A stretch of 64,000 bases of DNA, taken from NCBI RefSeq assembly GCF_036327775.1, contig NZ_CP109598.1, positions 248,001-312,000 on the forward strand, given 5' to 3'. A program made the position numbers and the translations under genes. The DNA comes from Streptomyces sp. NBC_01498 (GTDB lineage Bacteria; Actinomycetota; Actinomycetes; Streptomycetales; Streptomycetaceae). Positions 46,251 to 54,836 of this stretch are shown here, one piece after another (the first letter of the stretch is position 1; each line of letters begins with the position of its first letter). A model generated the notes under the pieces. The model had not been told where the DNA came from. It made no database searches and saw nothing but the letters and a program-made list of their open reading frames with translations.

Positions 46251-48572
46251 TCAGACGTGGAACGGCACCGTCGTGACCACGACCTTGCGCAGGGGCCGCA
46301 GTGCCCGCCGCAGCCGTCGGGCGGTCCGGCTGTGCAGGGCGCTGTAGCGCCGCTGGCACATCACGATCTCCGGGAGGATCACGGTGAGCGTGAGGTCGGG
46401 CCGCTGGTGGTGCAGTGCCTCGATGTAGTTGACGAGGGGCGCGATGACGGCGCGGTAGGGGGAGAGCAGTTCCTGGAGCGGCAGGTGGTCGCCCCACAGC
46501 CGCCACTGGTCCCGGAACCGTTCGGCCTCGTGGGCGGCGGTGCTGACGTGGACGACGAGGACGGGCTGCTGGAGCGAGGCGGCGTACGCGAGGGCGCGCA
46601 TTCCGGCGCGGTCGAGTGTCTCGATCAGTACGAGGGTGAGGTGCCGGATCTCCTCGGGCACCTCCTCCGCCTCCTCCCGCTCCCCCGCCTTCCCGGTGCG
46701 GGCGAACGCCTCCGGGTTCCTCGGGTGGTCCGGGTCCCGCGAACTCTCCACGCTCCGGGGCGGTACCTCGACGCGCGGCGCGATCGCGCGGCGCGGGAGT
46801 TCGATCGAGTGCCGCTGGAGGCGCAGCGCGGCGGCGACGGTGTCGTAATGACGGCGGATGTGTGTCGTGACGTACAGGAACAGCACGACCGCCACCAGCG
46901 CGACCCAGGCGCCCTCGGTGAACTTGGTGATGCCCGCGGTGACGAGGACGACGGCGGACAGCACCGCGCCGACGGCGTTGAACAGCAGGCTCTTGCGCCA
47001 GTGCCGGTCCCTCAGCCGCCACCAGTGGACCACCATTCCGCTCTGCGACAGGGTGAAAGCGAGGAAGACACCGACCGCGTACAGCGGAATGAGGGACGCG
47101 GTGCGGCCGTCGAACGCGACGTACACCAGGCCCGCCGCGACCGAGAGCAGGATGATGCCGTTGCTGAAGGCGAGCCGGTCACCCATCCGCGCGAAGAGGC
47201 GCGGCGCGTGGTCGTCGCGGGCCAGCAGGGACAGGACGCGCGGGAAGTCGTTGAAGGCGGTGTTCGCCGCGAGGAGCAGGACGGCGGCGGTGGCCGCCTG
47301 GGTGAAGACGTACATCGGGCCCGACCCGTAGTTGTGGTGGGCGAGTTGGGAGAGGACCGTCTCGCCGGACCTCGGGAGGATGCCGAGGAGATGGACGAGG
47401 GCGACGATGCCGGCGAACAGGACGACCAGGAGCCCGATCATCCAGGTGAGCGTGGTGCGGGCGTTGCGCCACTCGACGGGTTTGAACGCCGGGACCGCGT
47501 TGGAGATCGCCTCGATGCCGGTCATCGCCGTGGCGCCGGAGGCGAAGGCCCGCATCACGAGGAGCACGCCGAGCGCTTCGGTGCTGTCGACGGGCGGGGG
47601 CGGCACCCGGTGGAAGTCCCGGCCGGCCGCGTCGGAGAGACCGGCGGCGATCAGGGCCAGCATCGCGATCACGAAGGCGTAGGTCGGCGCGGCGAAGATG
47701 GCGCCGGCCTGCCGGATCCCGCGCAGGTTGCAGGCGAGGAGGACGGCGATGGCGGCGACGCCGAGCAGCACGGCGGAGGAGTCGAGCGACGGGACGGCCG
47801 AGGTGATCGCGGCGACCCCGGCCGCGATGGAGACGGCGACCGTCAGGATGTAGTCGGTCATCAGTCCGGCGGCGGCGATGAGTCCCGGCACGCGCCCGAG
47901 GTTGTCGGTCGCCACGATGTAGGAGCCGCCGCCGTGCGGATAGGCGCGGATGGTCTGGCGGTACGAGACGCCGATGGCCAGCATCAGGAACGCGATGGTG
48001 GCCGCGACGGGGATCGAGTAGCCGAGTCCGGCCGAGCCCGCGAGGACGAGGACGGCGAGCATGGCCTCGGGCCCGTACGCGACGGAGGACAGCGCGTCGG
48101 CGGACAGGACGGGCAGGGCGACGATCTTGCGCATCCGCTCGCGCGCGATGGCGGTGTTGGCCAGTGCGGGACCCAGCAGGACCCGTCGTACGCGGCCCCC
48201 CGCTCCGGACGGCCGGAGGGGGGCGGGCACGGGGGACGTGGGGCCTTCGCCGGGCGGGGCGGGGGGTGCGGGGGTACGGGTCGGGGGCGCGGCCCCGCGT
48301 GACGTGGTCGGGCCGAACGGGGACACCGGGACGACCCGGCCGAAGCGGGCGGGGGTGATCTGTGCCGGGGTCGGCAGGGCGCCCAGGTCCGGGTCGACCG
48401 GCAGCGCCTCGCGCCACACCTCCGGTTCGGCCGACACCCGCCGCCATTCGCGTCCGACGCTGCCGAGCACGCGCAGTTGCTGGGCGTCGAGGGCCCGGAG
48501 GGGGGTGCTGCCCGGGACGGCCGCGCTCCGTGTGCGGTTGGCGTTCGTCTTCTTACCGTGAGTGCCCGACAT
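46251..48572 (-). CDS. APC-superfamily permease resembling K+ importer KimA
   Basis: A 773-residue membrane protein. A long soluble Pro/Arg-rich N terminus (about 130 residues) leads into MRKIVALPVLSADALSSVAYGPEAML, the opening typical of KimA/APC transporters, then about 12 helices and a C-terminal cytoplasmic domain of roughly 200 residues. KimA proteins import potassium and are controlled by c-di-AMP; amino acid transport remains possible. No ydaO-type riboswitch was recognised upstream. Confidence 0.75.
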   Translation of the reverse strand: MSGTHGKKTNANRTRSAAVPGSTPLRALDAQQLRVLGSVGREWRRVSAEPEVWREALPVDPDLGALPTPAQITPARFGRVVPVSPFGPTTSRGAAPPTRTPAPPAPPGEGPTSPVPAPLRPSGAGGRVRRVLLGPALANTAIARERMRKIVALPVLSADALSSVAYGPEAMLAVLVLAGSAGLGYSIPVAATIAFLMLAIGVSYRQTIRAYPHGGGSYIVATDNLGRVPGLIAAAGLMTDYILTVAVSIAAGVAAITSAVPSLDSSAVLLGVAAIAVLLACNLRGIRQAGAIFAAPTYAFVIAMLALIAAGLSDAAGRDFHRVPPPPVDSTEALGVLLVMRAFASGATAMTGIEAISNAVPAFKPVEWRNARTTLTWMIGLLVVLFAGIVALVHLLGILPRSGETVLSQLAHHNYGSGPMYVFTQAATAAVLLLAANTAFNDFPRVLSLLARDDHAPRLFARMGDRLAFSNGIILLSVAAGLVYVAFDGRTASLIPLYAVGVFLAFTLSQSGMVVHWWRLRDRHWRKSLLFNAVGAVLSAVVLVTAGITKFTEGAWVALVAVVLFLYVTTHIRRHYDTVAAALRLQRHSIELPRRAIAPRVEVPPRSVESSRDPDHPRNPEAFARTGKAGEREEAEEVPEEIRHLTLVLIETLDRAGMRALAYAASLQQPVLVVHVSTAAHEAERFRDQWRLWGDHLPLQELLSPYRAVIAPLVNYIEALHHQRPDLTLTVILPEIVMCQRRYSALHSRTARRLRRALRPLRKVVVTTVPFHV

Positions 48573-48768
48573 GCGGCAAGTGTGGCGGAATGCCGTCCTC
48601 GTCGGTGGGAGTGACGCCGGTGCGTTCCGACGGCGTCGGCGCGTTCCGGACGGCGTCGGTGTCAGGCATCCGTCACGCGGTCGGGGACCTCGGCCCCGTA
48701 CACGCCCGGCACGCGGTCCCCGCTCGACCGGGACGGGGCCGGGCCGTCCGTGAGCCGGAGTACGGGGC

Positions 48769-49185
48769 TCACCGGTTGCCGCGCCGGAGCCAGTGGGCCC
48801 TTCGCTGCCGCCGGCGGTCGGACGGGGCCGCGCGCGGCGGCCCGGCGGGAGCGGCGCCGGTGTCCCCGGAGGCCTGCCCGGTGGTGCGGTCGGCGGGGCG
48901 CTGGAGGGTGTCGAGGGCGTAGTCCGTGCCGGCGATGCAGTTCACGAGTTGTTCCTCGGTGAACTCCTCCGAGCCCGGCACATGCGGGACGAAGCCGATC
49001 AGGGCGCCCTCGTTGACGATCTCCGCGTCGAGTCCGGCCGCCCCGTCGAGGTCCCACAGCGCCTCGATGGCGCCGTCGAGGACGACCCGGATCCCGAACT
49101 CGTAGACACCCGCGTGCACCGTGTGCGCCATGACACCGCGAGCACGCAGTTCGTCGGTCACTCGCGCGGCGCGATCCGCGTCCAT
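48769..49185 (-). CDS. Conserved-looking hypothetical protein
   Basis: A 138-residue protein. The first 95 residues look folded (MDADRAARVTDELRARGVMAHTVHAG... IEALWDLDGAAGLDAEIV); the last 40 are a Pro/Arg tail. GAGG stands 5 bases before ATG 49185. It is divergent from the prepilin-like gene; no family was recognised. Confidence 0.65.
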   Translation of the reverse strand: MDADRAARVTDELRARGVMAHTVHAGVYEFGIRVVLDGAIEALWDLDGAAGLDAEIVNEGALIGFVPHVPGSEEFTEEQLVNCIAGTDYALDTLQRPADRTTGQASGDTGAAPAGPPRAAPSDRRRQRRAHWLRRGNR

Positions 49186-49404
49186 ACGCACCTCTTCACC
49201 TGCGACATCGCCGGGGCCCCCGCCGCCCGTCAGGTGGCGCGAAGCCCTCCGGCTTCCACGGTACCGCTCCCCCTCGCGCGACGCCGCGAGCGGTGAAGCC
49301 GCCCCGTCGTCGGGTGCCGAATCGCTGCCCCGGCGCCCGCCCGGACCCTTCCGGCGCCCGTTTCGGCGCATGACGCCGCCCGGTCGGGGGTTTCGCCGAC
49401 CGGT

Positions 49405-49443
49405 GGGCCCATGAGTGGGCCCCCGGACCCTGCGCATGGGCCC
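49405..49443. promoter_or_regulatory. GGGCCCATG inverted repeat upstream of the prepilin-like gene
   Basis: GGGCCCATG (49405-49413) and CATGGGCCC (49435-49443) form a perfect 9-bp inverted repeat with a third GGGCCC inside the loop. It lies 68 bases upstream of the 49511 start, in the 325-base divergent region, and could be an operator or an RNA hairpin. Confidence 0.5.
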
Positions 49444-49510
49444 GGGGCCGTCCCTACGCTCTCCAGTCCGATCGGGAGTGAACATGTCACGGCTTGGGCG
49501 AGGAGCTCGG

Positions 49511-51166
49511 ATGAACGGGACGTACCACCGTCACGGAGCGCACGGTCGCGGTCGCGGCCGTGGTGAGACGGGTCAGGGCGGTGTCGAGTACGTCGCGATG
49601 ATCGGTGTGGTGGCCGCGATCGTCGGCGCGATCGTGGCGCTGACCGTCCCCGAGGACACGGCCGTGGCTCTTGACGACGCGGTGTGCCGGATCGTCAACG
49701 CGGGTGACGGCGGCGAGGGGTGCGACTCGGGCAACGGTGACGGTGAGGACGGGGACGGCGGGGACGGCGACGGGCCGCTGCCTCCCCCGCCGCCGGGCGA
49801 TCCCTTCCAGCCCGCGAAGTGCCTGCTCTCCCAGGACCAGACCAAAGAGACCGTGGTCGTCCAGATCCTGTTCATCAAGATCAGCAGCTCCGAGCAGATC
49901 AAGCTCCAGCAGTGGTCCGACGGCACGGTCACGCTGGAGCGCGTGACCGAGTCCGGGGGCGGTGTCACGGCCAGCATCTCCGCCGGTATCCCGGGGCTGA
50001 AGGACTGGGGCGGCAGCGCGTCGCTGAGCGGCAGTTACATGAAGGGCAGCGGCAGCGGCGGTCAGTGGCTGTTCAACGGCAACAAGACCGGTGACCCGCA
50101 GAAGGACCTGGAGCTGAATCTTGAGGACGCGAAGCAGTTCACCGAGTATCTGAAGGCCCAGGGCAAGTGCAACTCGCGCCCGCCCGGGGCGCGGTCCGCC
50201 GAGCTCGGCATGATCTGCAGCTACGACGCCAACAAGAAGAAGCCCGATCTGCCGCCGGAGAAGGCCCCGGACGTCGACATCACGAAGACCAGCACCGAGA
50301 AGTCGGGCAGCGTCAGCTTCGGCAAGGGCTTCACCAAGGGCAAGGGCGGCAAGGACAAGGACGGCAAGCCGACCGACCTCGGCAACATCTCGGGCGAGTT
50401 CGGCTCCGGGGCGATGACCGAGGACGTCGTCGTCATGCGCGCCAACACCGGCCCCGACGCCGGGAAGATCACCTTCATCTACACCTTCAGCGTCGACGCC
50501 AAGGGCGGCGAGATCGCCCAGGGCAAGGCCACCCGCATGCAGCAGGTCGCCGTCACCTACGACGCGGCGACGTACGACCAGGAAGAAGAGGACGGCAAGG
50601 AGCACCGCCCCGAGAAGCTGGTCATCACGACGAGTGAGGAGAACGGCGCGGGCGCCGGGGTCCAGGTCGGCGCGGGTGCCAACGTCGCCGGAACGCCCGT
50701 GACCATCGACGTCGGCGGCGGTGGCGGCACCATCCAGTCGCAGATCCACACCGAGTCGGCGGAGCTGGTCCTGGACAACGACCCGGACAGCAAGCTCGTC
50801 GAGGACTGGCTGCGCGGCCGGGGCGACTTCCCCGCCGGCGACGTCCTGCCCAGCCCCTCCGACGCCGCCGAAGCCCCCGGCAGCGACGCGGGCCCCCTCG
50901 AACGCCTCCTCCACGACAAGGCCAAACTCTCCCGCCTCGACTACAACGCCAACACCGACTGGTGGAACGCCTCCCTCGGCATCGGCTTCGGCATCTCCGC
51001 CGGCCAGGTCACCATGGGCTTCAAACTCTTCGGCATCGACATCACGCACGAGGAGAAGAACCAGACCATCACCGGCGACCCCTCCTACGCCACCGGACCC
51101 AAGAACGGCGGCGCGCGCCCCTGGGTCGAATGGACCAACTGCACCCAGACCAAGCCGATCACCTGA
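49511..51166 (+). CDS. Large protein with Flp-prepilin-like N terminus
   Basis: A 551-residue protein. GRGRGETGQGGVEYVAMIGV fits the class III prepilin pattern (G, then five residues ending in Glu, then a hydrophobic helix) used by Tad/Flp pilins and TadE-like proteins. A Gly/Asp-rich linker and PPPPP follow, then a long soluble region rich in Gly, Lys and Asp (GKGFTKGKGGKDKDGK) and a C-terminal WVEWTNCTQTKP. True Flp pilins are about 60 residues, so this may be a surface protein using the same processing or anchoring route. AGGAG lies 5 bases before ATG 49511. No tad genes are in the window. Confidence 0.65.
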   Translation: MNGTYHRHGAHGRGRGRGETGQGGVEYVAMIGVVAAIVGAIVALTVPEDTAVALDDAVCRIVNAGDGGEGCDSGNGDGEDGDGGDGDGPLPPPPPGDPFQPAKCLLSQDQTKETVVVQILFIKISSSEQIKLQQWSDGTVTLERVTESGGGVTASISAGIPGLKDWGGSASLSGSYMKGSGSGGQWLFNGNKTGDPQKDLELNLEDAKQFTEYLKAQGKCNSRPPGARSAELGMICSYDANKKKPDLPPEKAPDVDITKTSTEKSGSVSFGKGFTKGKGGKDKDGKPTDLGNISGEFGSGAMTEDVVVMRANTGPDAGKITFIYTFSVDAKGGEIAQGKATRMQQVAVTYDAATYDQEEEDGKEHRPEKLVITTSEENGAGAGVQVGAGANVAGTPVTIDVGGGGGTIQSQIHTESAELVLDNDPDSKLVEDWLRGRGDFPAGDVLPSPSDAAEAPGSDAGPLERLLHDKAKLSRLDYNANTDWWNASLGIGFGISAGQVTMGFKLFGIDITHEEKNQTITGDPSYATGPKNGGARPWVEWTNCTQTKPIT

Positions 51167-51182
51167 CCGACGGCCGCCCGGC

Positions 51183-51218
51183 CGACCACGGCCGGCCGGG
51201 CGACCACGGCCGGCCGGG
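51183..51218. terminator. Two 18-bp GC-rich direct repeats, possible terminator
   Basis: CGACCACGGCCGGCCGGG occurs twice in tandem just after the prepilin-like gene stop. Each copy contains the palindrome GGCCGGCC, so strong hairpins can form. The remainder of the 328-base gap to crtY shows nothing else recognisable. Confidence 0.45.
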
Positions 51219-51494
51219 CGCCCCTTGATCCGTCGTGAGCCCCGGCACCCCCCACGGACGACCGGCCGGCGCCCACGACACCCGGTGCCCCGGGGCCGAC
51301 AGGTCTGCCCCGGGGCACCGTCAACCTCCCGTGCCGCCGCCCGCACCGGGCGGGCCCGGCCCCGTCCGCTCCGGGAAAGTTCCGCGTGCCGTCTGCATCC
51401 GGGCGGGCCCCTCCCGCCGAATGCTGAGGAACGGCCGGTGCCCTACGGCACGACGGACGGCCGTTCGACGGCCGGCGGGCGGAGGCGAGGAGCG

Positions 51495-52697
51495 GTGGAG
51501 CGAGACGCGGACGTGATCGTCGTCGGCGCGGGCGCGTCCGGTCTCTCCCTCGCGTACCGGCTGTGTACGCCTCCGCCCGGCCGGCCCCTTCCCCGGGTGA
51601 CGCTGATCGACGCTCCCCCCGGCCCGCTGCGACCGCCCGAGCGCACCTGGTGCTTCTGGGAGAGCGGGCCCGGAGACTACGACGGGGCGCTCGGCGCCTC
51701 GTGGGCGTCGCTGCGGGTCCGGGGGCGGGACGGCACGGAGACGGTCGGGCGGCCCGGTCCCTTCCGGTACAAGATGCTGCGGTCGGGCTCCTTCGAGGCG
51801 CTGGTGGCCGAACGGCTCGACGGGACCGGCGCGCCCGCCCGGGTGGCGGCCCGGGTCGACACGATCAGGGACCTTCCGGGTGATGCCGGGGCCGAGGTGA
51901 CGGGCGTGCGCGCCGACGGGAGCCCGCTGACGCTGCGGGGCCGCTGGGTGTTCGACTCGCGTCCGCCGCGTGTTCTGCCGCCCGCGCGCACGACGCTCCT
52001 CCAGCACTTCCGCGGCTGGTTCGTCCGTACGGAGCGGCCGGTGTTCGATCCCGGGACCGCCGATCTGATGGACTTCCGCACCCCGCAGCCGCCGCGCGGG
52101 CTGTCGTTCGGTTACGTCCTGCCGACGGGCGCGCGCGAGGCGCTGGTGGAGTACACCGAGTTCTCCCGCGAGGTGCTGAACGACGCGGGGTACGAGCGGG
52201 CGTTGCGGAACTACACCGGGCGGGTCCTCGGGCTGGGCGACTTTGAGGTGACCGCCTCCGAGCAGGGCGTGATTCCGATGACCGACGGCCGGTTCGCACG
52301 CCGCGCGGGCCGTTCGGTGTTCCGTATCGGCACCGCGGGCGGCGCCACCCGCCCCTCCACCGGCTACACCTTCGCCGCCGTGCAGCGCCAGACGCGGGCC
52401 GTCGCCGCCGCGTACCACGCCGGACGGGTGCCCGCGCCGCCGCCCGCGTACGGGGCGCGGGCCACGGCGATGGACGCGGTGCTGCTGCGGGGGCTGGACA
52501 GCGGGCGGGTCGACGGGGCCGCGTTCTTCGAGGGGCTGTTCCGGCGGGTGCCGACGGAGCGGCTGTTGCGGTTCCTGGACGGGGACACCCGGCCGTACGA
52601 GGACGTGCTGATCGGCCTGCGCACCCCGGTCCGGCCGATGCTGCGCACCGTCGCCGAACTGCCGTGGCTGCGACGGCGCCCGCCCGGCGGGACCTGA
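51495..52697 (+). CDS. crtY: Lycopene beta-cyclase
   Basis: A 400-residue CrtY/CrtL-type flavoprotein. The dinucleotide-binding motif is VIVVGAGASGLSLAYRL, and PERTWCFWE, VFDSRPP, LLQHFRGWFV, MDFRTPQ and FRIGTAGGATRPSTGYTF are diagnostic. It converts lycopene to beta-carotene by acid-base catalysis with reduced flavin. GTG at 51495 follows GGAGG at 9 bases. It starts the rightward half of the carotenoid locus. Confidence 0.93.
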   Translation: MERDADVIVVGAGASGLSLAYRLCTPPPGRPLPRVTLIDAPPGPLRPPERTWCFWESGPGDYDGALGASWASLRVRGRDGTETVGRPGPFRYKMLRSGSFEALVAERLDGTGAPARVAARVDTIRDLPGDAGAEVTGVRADGSPLTLRGRWVFDSRPPRVLPPARTTLLQHFRGWFVRTERPVFDPGTADLMDFRTPQPPRGLSFGYVLPTGAREALVEYTEFSREVLNDAGYERALRNYTGRVLGLGDFEVTASEQGVIPMTDGRFARRAGRSVFRIGTAGGATRPSTGYTFAAVQRQTRAVAAAYHAGRVPAPPPAYGARATAMDAVLLRGLDSGRVDGAAFFEGLFRRVPTERLLRFLDGDTRPYEDVLIGLRTPVRPMLRTVAELPWLRRRPPGGT

Positions 52698-52724
52698 CGG
52701 CGGGGAGCGGACACGCCGCGCGGG

Positions 52725-52835
52725 CCACCGGACCGACACCACCGGCACCACGAGCAGCACGAGCACCACGACCGAAGAAACCACGACCCGGACCGACGGG
52801 ACCGACCGGACCGGACCGACCCGACCCGCACGAAC
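52725..52835. repeat. Low-complexity ACC/GACCGG-rich stretch
   Basis: After the crtY stop, about 110 bases consist of short ACCACGA, GACCGGACC and CCGACCC words repeated irregularly. No coding potential was noted; it separates crtY from the small ORF ahead of crtU. Confidence 0.6.
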
Positions 52836-52863
52836 GGTGACACCAGAAGGAGACGGCTGACCG

Positions 52864-53016
52864 ATGACTCTCCCGCCCGACCCGGGGCTCCCGCCCGGGT
52901 CAGCCCCCGCCGCACCCGCGTACGACCGGCCGTTCGCCGTCGGCCCCGGCCGGCGCGCGTCTCTCCCGTGTCCCCCGCCGAGGCGGCGGCAGGCGGAGAA
53001 CGGGGGCGCGCGATGA
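52864..53016 (+). pseudogene. 50-codon ORF at the position of crtT, possible relic or leader
   Basis: An ORF with AAGGAG 11 bases before its ATG and a TGA overlapping the crtU ATG as ATGA. The 50-residue product (MTLPPDPGLPPG at the start, QAENGGAR at the end) is Pro/Arg-rich and does not resemble a folded domain. In S. griseus the order is crtY-crtT-crtU; here crtT is absent and this ORF fills the slot. It may be the remnant of crtT after internal deletion, or a short coupling ORF for crtU. Confidence 0.4.
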
Positions 53017-54605
53017 CCGTTCGGGACGCCACGCACGACACCGTGCACGCCGGCCCGGTGCGAGCCGAGCCGCGCCGGGGCCGGGACCGGCGGGCCCGGG
53101 TGATCCGGGCGGCGCCGGGACGCGCCCGGTTCGGCGGCGGTGAGGTGCCGGACGTCGCGGTCGTCGGAGGCGGCATCGCGGGGCTCGCCGCCGCGACGGC
53201 ACTGGCGGAGCGCGGGGCGGCGGTGACGCTGTTCGAGCGCGAGCAGGGTCTGGGCGGGCGGCTGACCGGCTGGCCGGTCACCCTGGCCGACGGCTCGGCG
53301 GCCACGATGAGCCGGGGCTTCCACGCCTTCTTCCGGCAGTACTACAACCTGCGGGAATTGCTCCGGCGGGCCGATCCCGGCCTCGGGGCGCTCGTCGGGC
53401 TCCCCGACTACCCGCTGCGCCACGGCGGTTCGGACCTGTACGACAGTTTCGCGCGGGTCCCGCGGACCCCGCCGTGGAGCGCCCTGGGATTCGTCGCGCG
53501 CAGCCCCACCTTCGGCTGGCGGGACCTGGCGCGGATGGACCCGCGGGCGGCGCTGCCGCTGCTCGACGTGCGGGTGCCCGGGGTGTACGAGGAACTGGAC
53601 CGCGTCAGTGCCGAGGACTTCCTGGCCGCGATCCGCTTCCCGGAGGCGGCCCGGCATCTGGCGTTCGAGGTGTTCTCCCGCAGCTTCTTCTGCGATCCGG
53701 CCGAACTCTCCGCCGCCGAACTGGTGTTGATGTTCCACATCTACTTCCTGGGATCGAGCGAGGGCCTGCTCTTCGACGTACCGGACGAGCCCTTTCCCGC
53801 CGCGCTGTGGGAGCCCCTGGGCCGGTATCTCACCCGGCACGGGGCCGCACTGCGGACGGGTACGGCGGTGGACGAGGTGGCGCCCGCGCCCGGTGGCGGG
53901 GTGACCGTGACGGCGGGCGGGCGGCCCCGGCGCTACGACGCGGCCGTCCTCGCCCTGGACGGCGGCGGGCTGCGTCATGTGGTCGCCGATTCACCCCGGT
54001 TGTGCGACGAGCGGTGGCGGGCGCGGATCGGTCGGCTGCGCGACGCGCCGCCGTTCCTGGTGTCGCGGCTGTGGCTGGACCGGCCGGTCTCCGCCGAACG
54101 GCCGGGCTTCCTCGGGACGAGCGGTTACGGCGGGCTGGACAATGTGAGCGTGCTGGAGCGCTGGGAGGGCGAGGCGGCGCGGTGGGCGGCGAAGAACGGC
54201 GGCTCGGTGGTGGAGCTGCACGCGTACGCCGTCGCCCCCGGCACCGACCGGGACCACCGGCAGCGGCTGCTGGTGGAGCAGTTGCACCGGGTGTATCCGG
54301 AGACCCGGGACGCGGGGATCGTGGACGCGCGGCACGAGTGGCGGTCGGACTGTCCGCTGTTCCCGGTGGGCGGTTACGGCGACCGTCCCACCGTCCGTAC
54401 GCCGGACCCGGCCGTGGTGGTGGCGGGTGACCTGATCCGGACGGACCTGCCGGTGGCACTGATGGAGCGGGCGGCGACCACGGGGTTCCTGGCCGCGAAC
54501 ACATTGCTGGAGCGCTGGGGCGTACGGGGCCAGACGCTGTGGACCGTGCCCGACCGTGGACGGTCGGCGGCACTGCGCGCACTGGCGCGACTGGCCCGGC
54601 ACTGA
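53013..54605 (+). CDS. crtU: CrtU-type carotenoid desaturase/methylase
   Basis: A 530-residue FAD enzyme. The N-terminal motif is VAVVGGGIAGLAAATALAER, with GFHAFFRQYYNLR and VFSRSFFCDPAELSAAEL characteristic of CrtU, and VVVAGDLIRTDLPVALMERA at the C-terminal FAD site. It turns the beta rings of beta-carotene into the aromatic rings of isorenieratene. ATG at 53013 overlaps the small upstream ORF. Its last codons are part of a 146-bp tandem duplication. Confidence 0.9.
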   Translation: MTVRDATHDTVHAGPVRAEPRRGRDRRARVIRAAPGRARFGGGEVPDVAVVGGGIAGLAAATALAERGAAVTLFEREQGLGGRLTGWPVTLADGSAATMSRGFHAFFRQYYNLRELLRRADPGLGALVGLPDYPLRHGGSDLYDSFARVPRTPPWSALGFVARSPTFGWRDLARMDPRAALPLLDVRVPGVYEELDRVSAEDFLAAIRFPEAARHLAFEVFSRSFFCDPAELSAAELVLMFHIYFLGSSEGLLFDVPDEPFPAALWEPLGRYLTRHGAALRTGTAVDEVAPAPGGGVTVTAGGRPRRYDAAVLALDGGGLRHVVADSPRLCDERWRARIGRLRDAPPFLVSRLWLDRPVSAERPGFLGTSGYGGLDNVSVLERWEGEAARWAAKNGGSVVELHAYAVAPGTDRDHRQRLLVEQLHRVYPETRDAGIVDARHEWRSDCPLFPVGGYGDRPTVRTPDPAVVVAGDLIRTDLPVALMERAATTGFLAANTLLERWGVRGQTLWTVPDRGRSAALRALARLARH

Positions 54606-54832
54606 CCGGCGCGGGAAGCGAGCGGAATCGACCGCCGCACCGCACGCCACCGACACGGCACCGGCCTCGCCCCCTCGCCCCACGAAGGACCGCACCCGAC
54701 CGTGGACGGTCGGCGGCACTGCGCGCACTGGCGCGACTGGCCCGGCACTGACCGGCGCGGGAAGCGAGCGGAATCGACCGCCGCACCGCACGCCACCAAC
54801 ACGGCACCGGCCTCGCCCCCTCGCCCCGCGTG
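54541..54832 (+). repeat. 146-bp tandem duplication covering the crtU 3' end
   Basis: Unit 1 (54541-54686) contains the final 21 codons of crtU, its stop and downstream sequence; unit 2 (54687-54832) repeats it with only about four mismatches outside the last bases. Each unit holds the perfect palindrome CCGACCGTGGACGGTCGG (54550-54567 and 54696-54713). Unit 2 ends 4 bases before the stop of the convergent Rieske gene. Confidence 0.92.
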
Positions 54833-54836
54833 GGCC

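Noticed and set aside
48573..48768. Possible c-di-AMP (ydaO-type) riboswitch upstream of the KimA-like gene
   Set aside because: The 196-base gap shows no recognisable conserved riboswitch sequence on the minus strand.
54539..54751. 70-codon plus-strand ORF ending in the duplicated crtU C terminus
   Set aside because: It arises only from the 146-bp duplication, which shifts the frame, and has no ribosome site.
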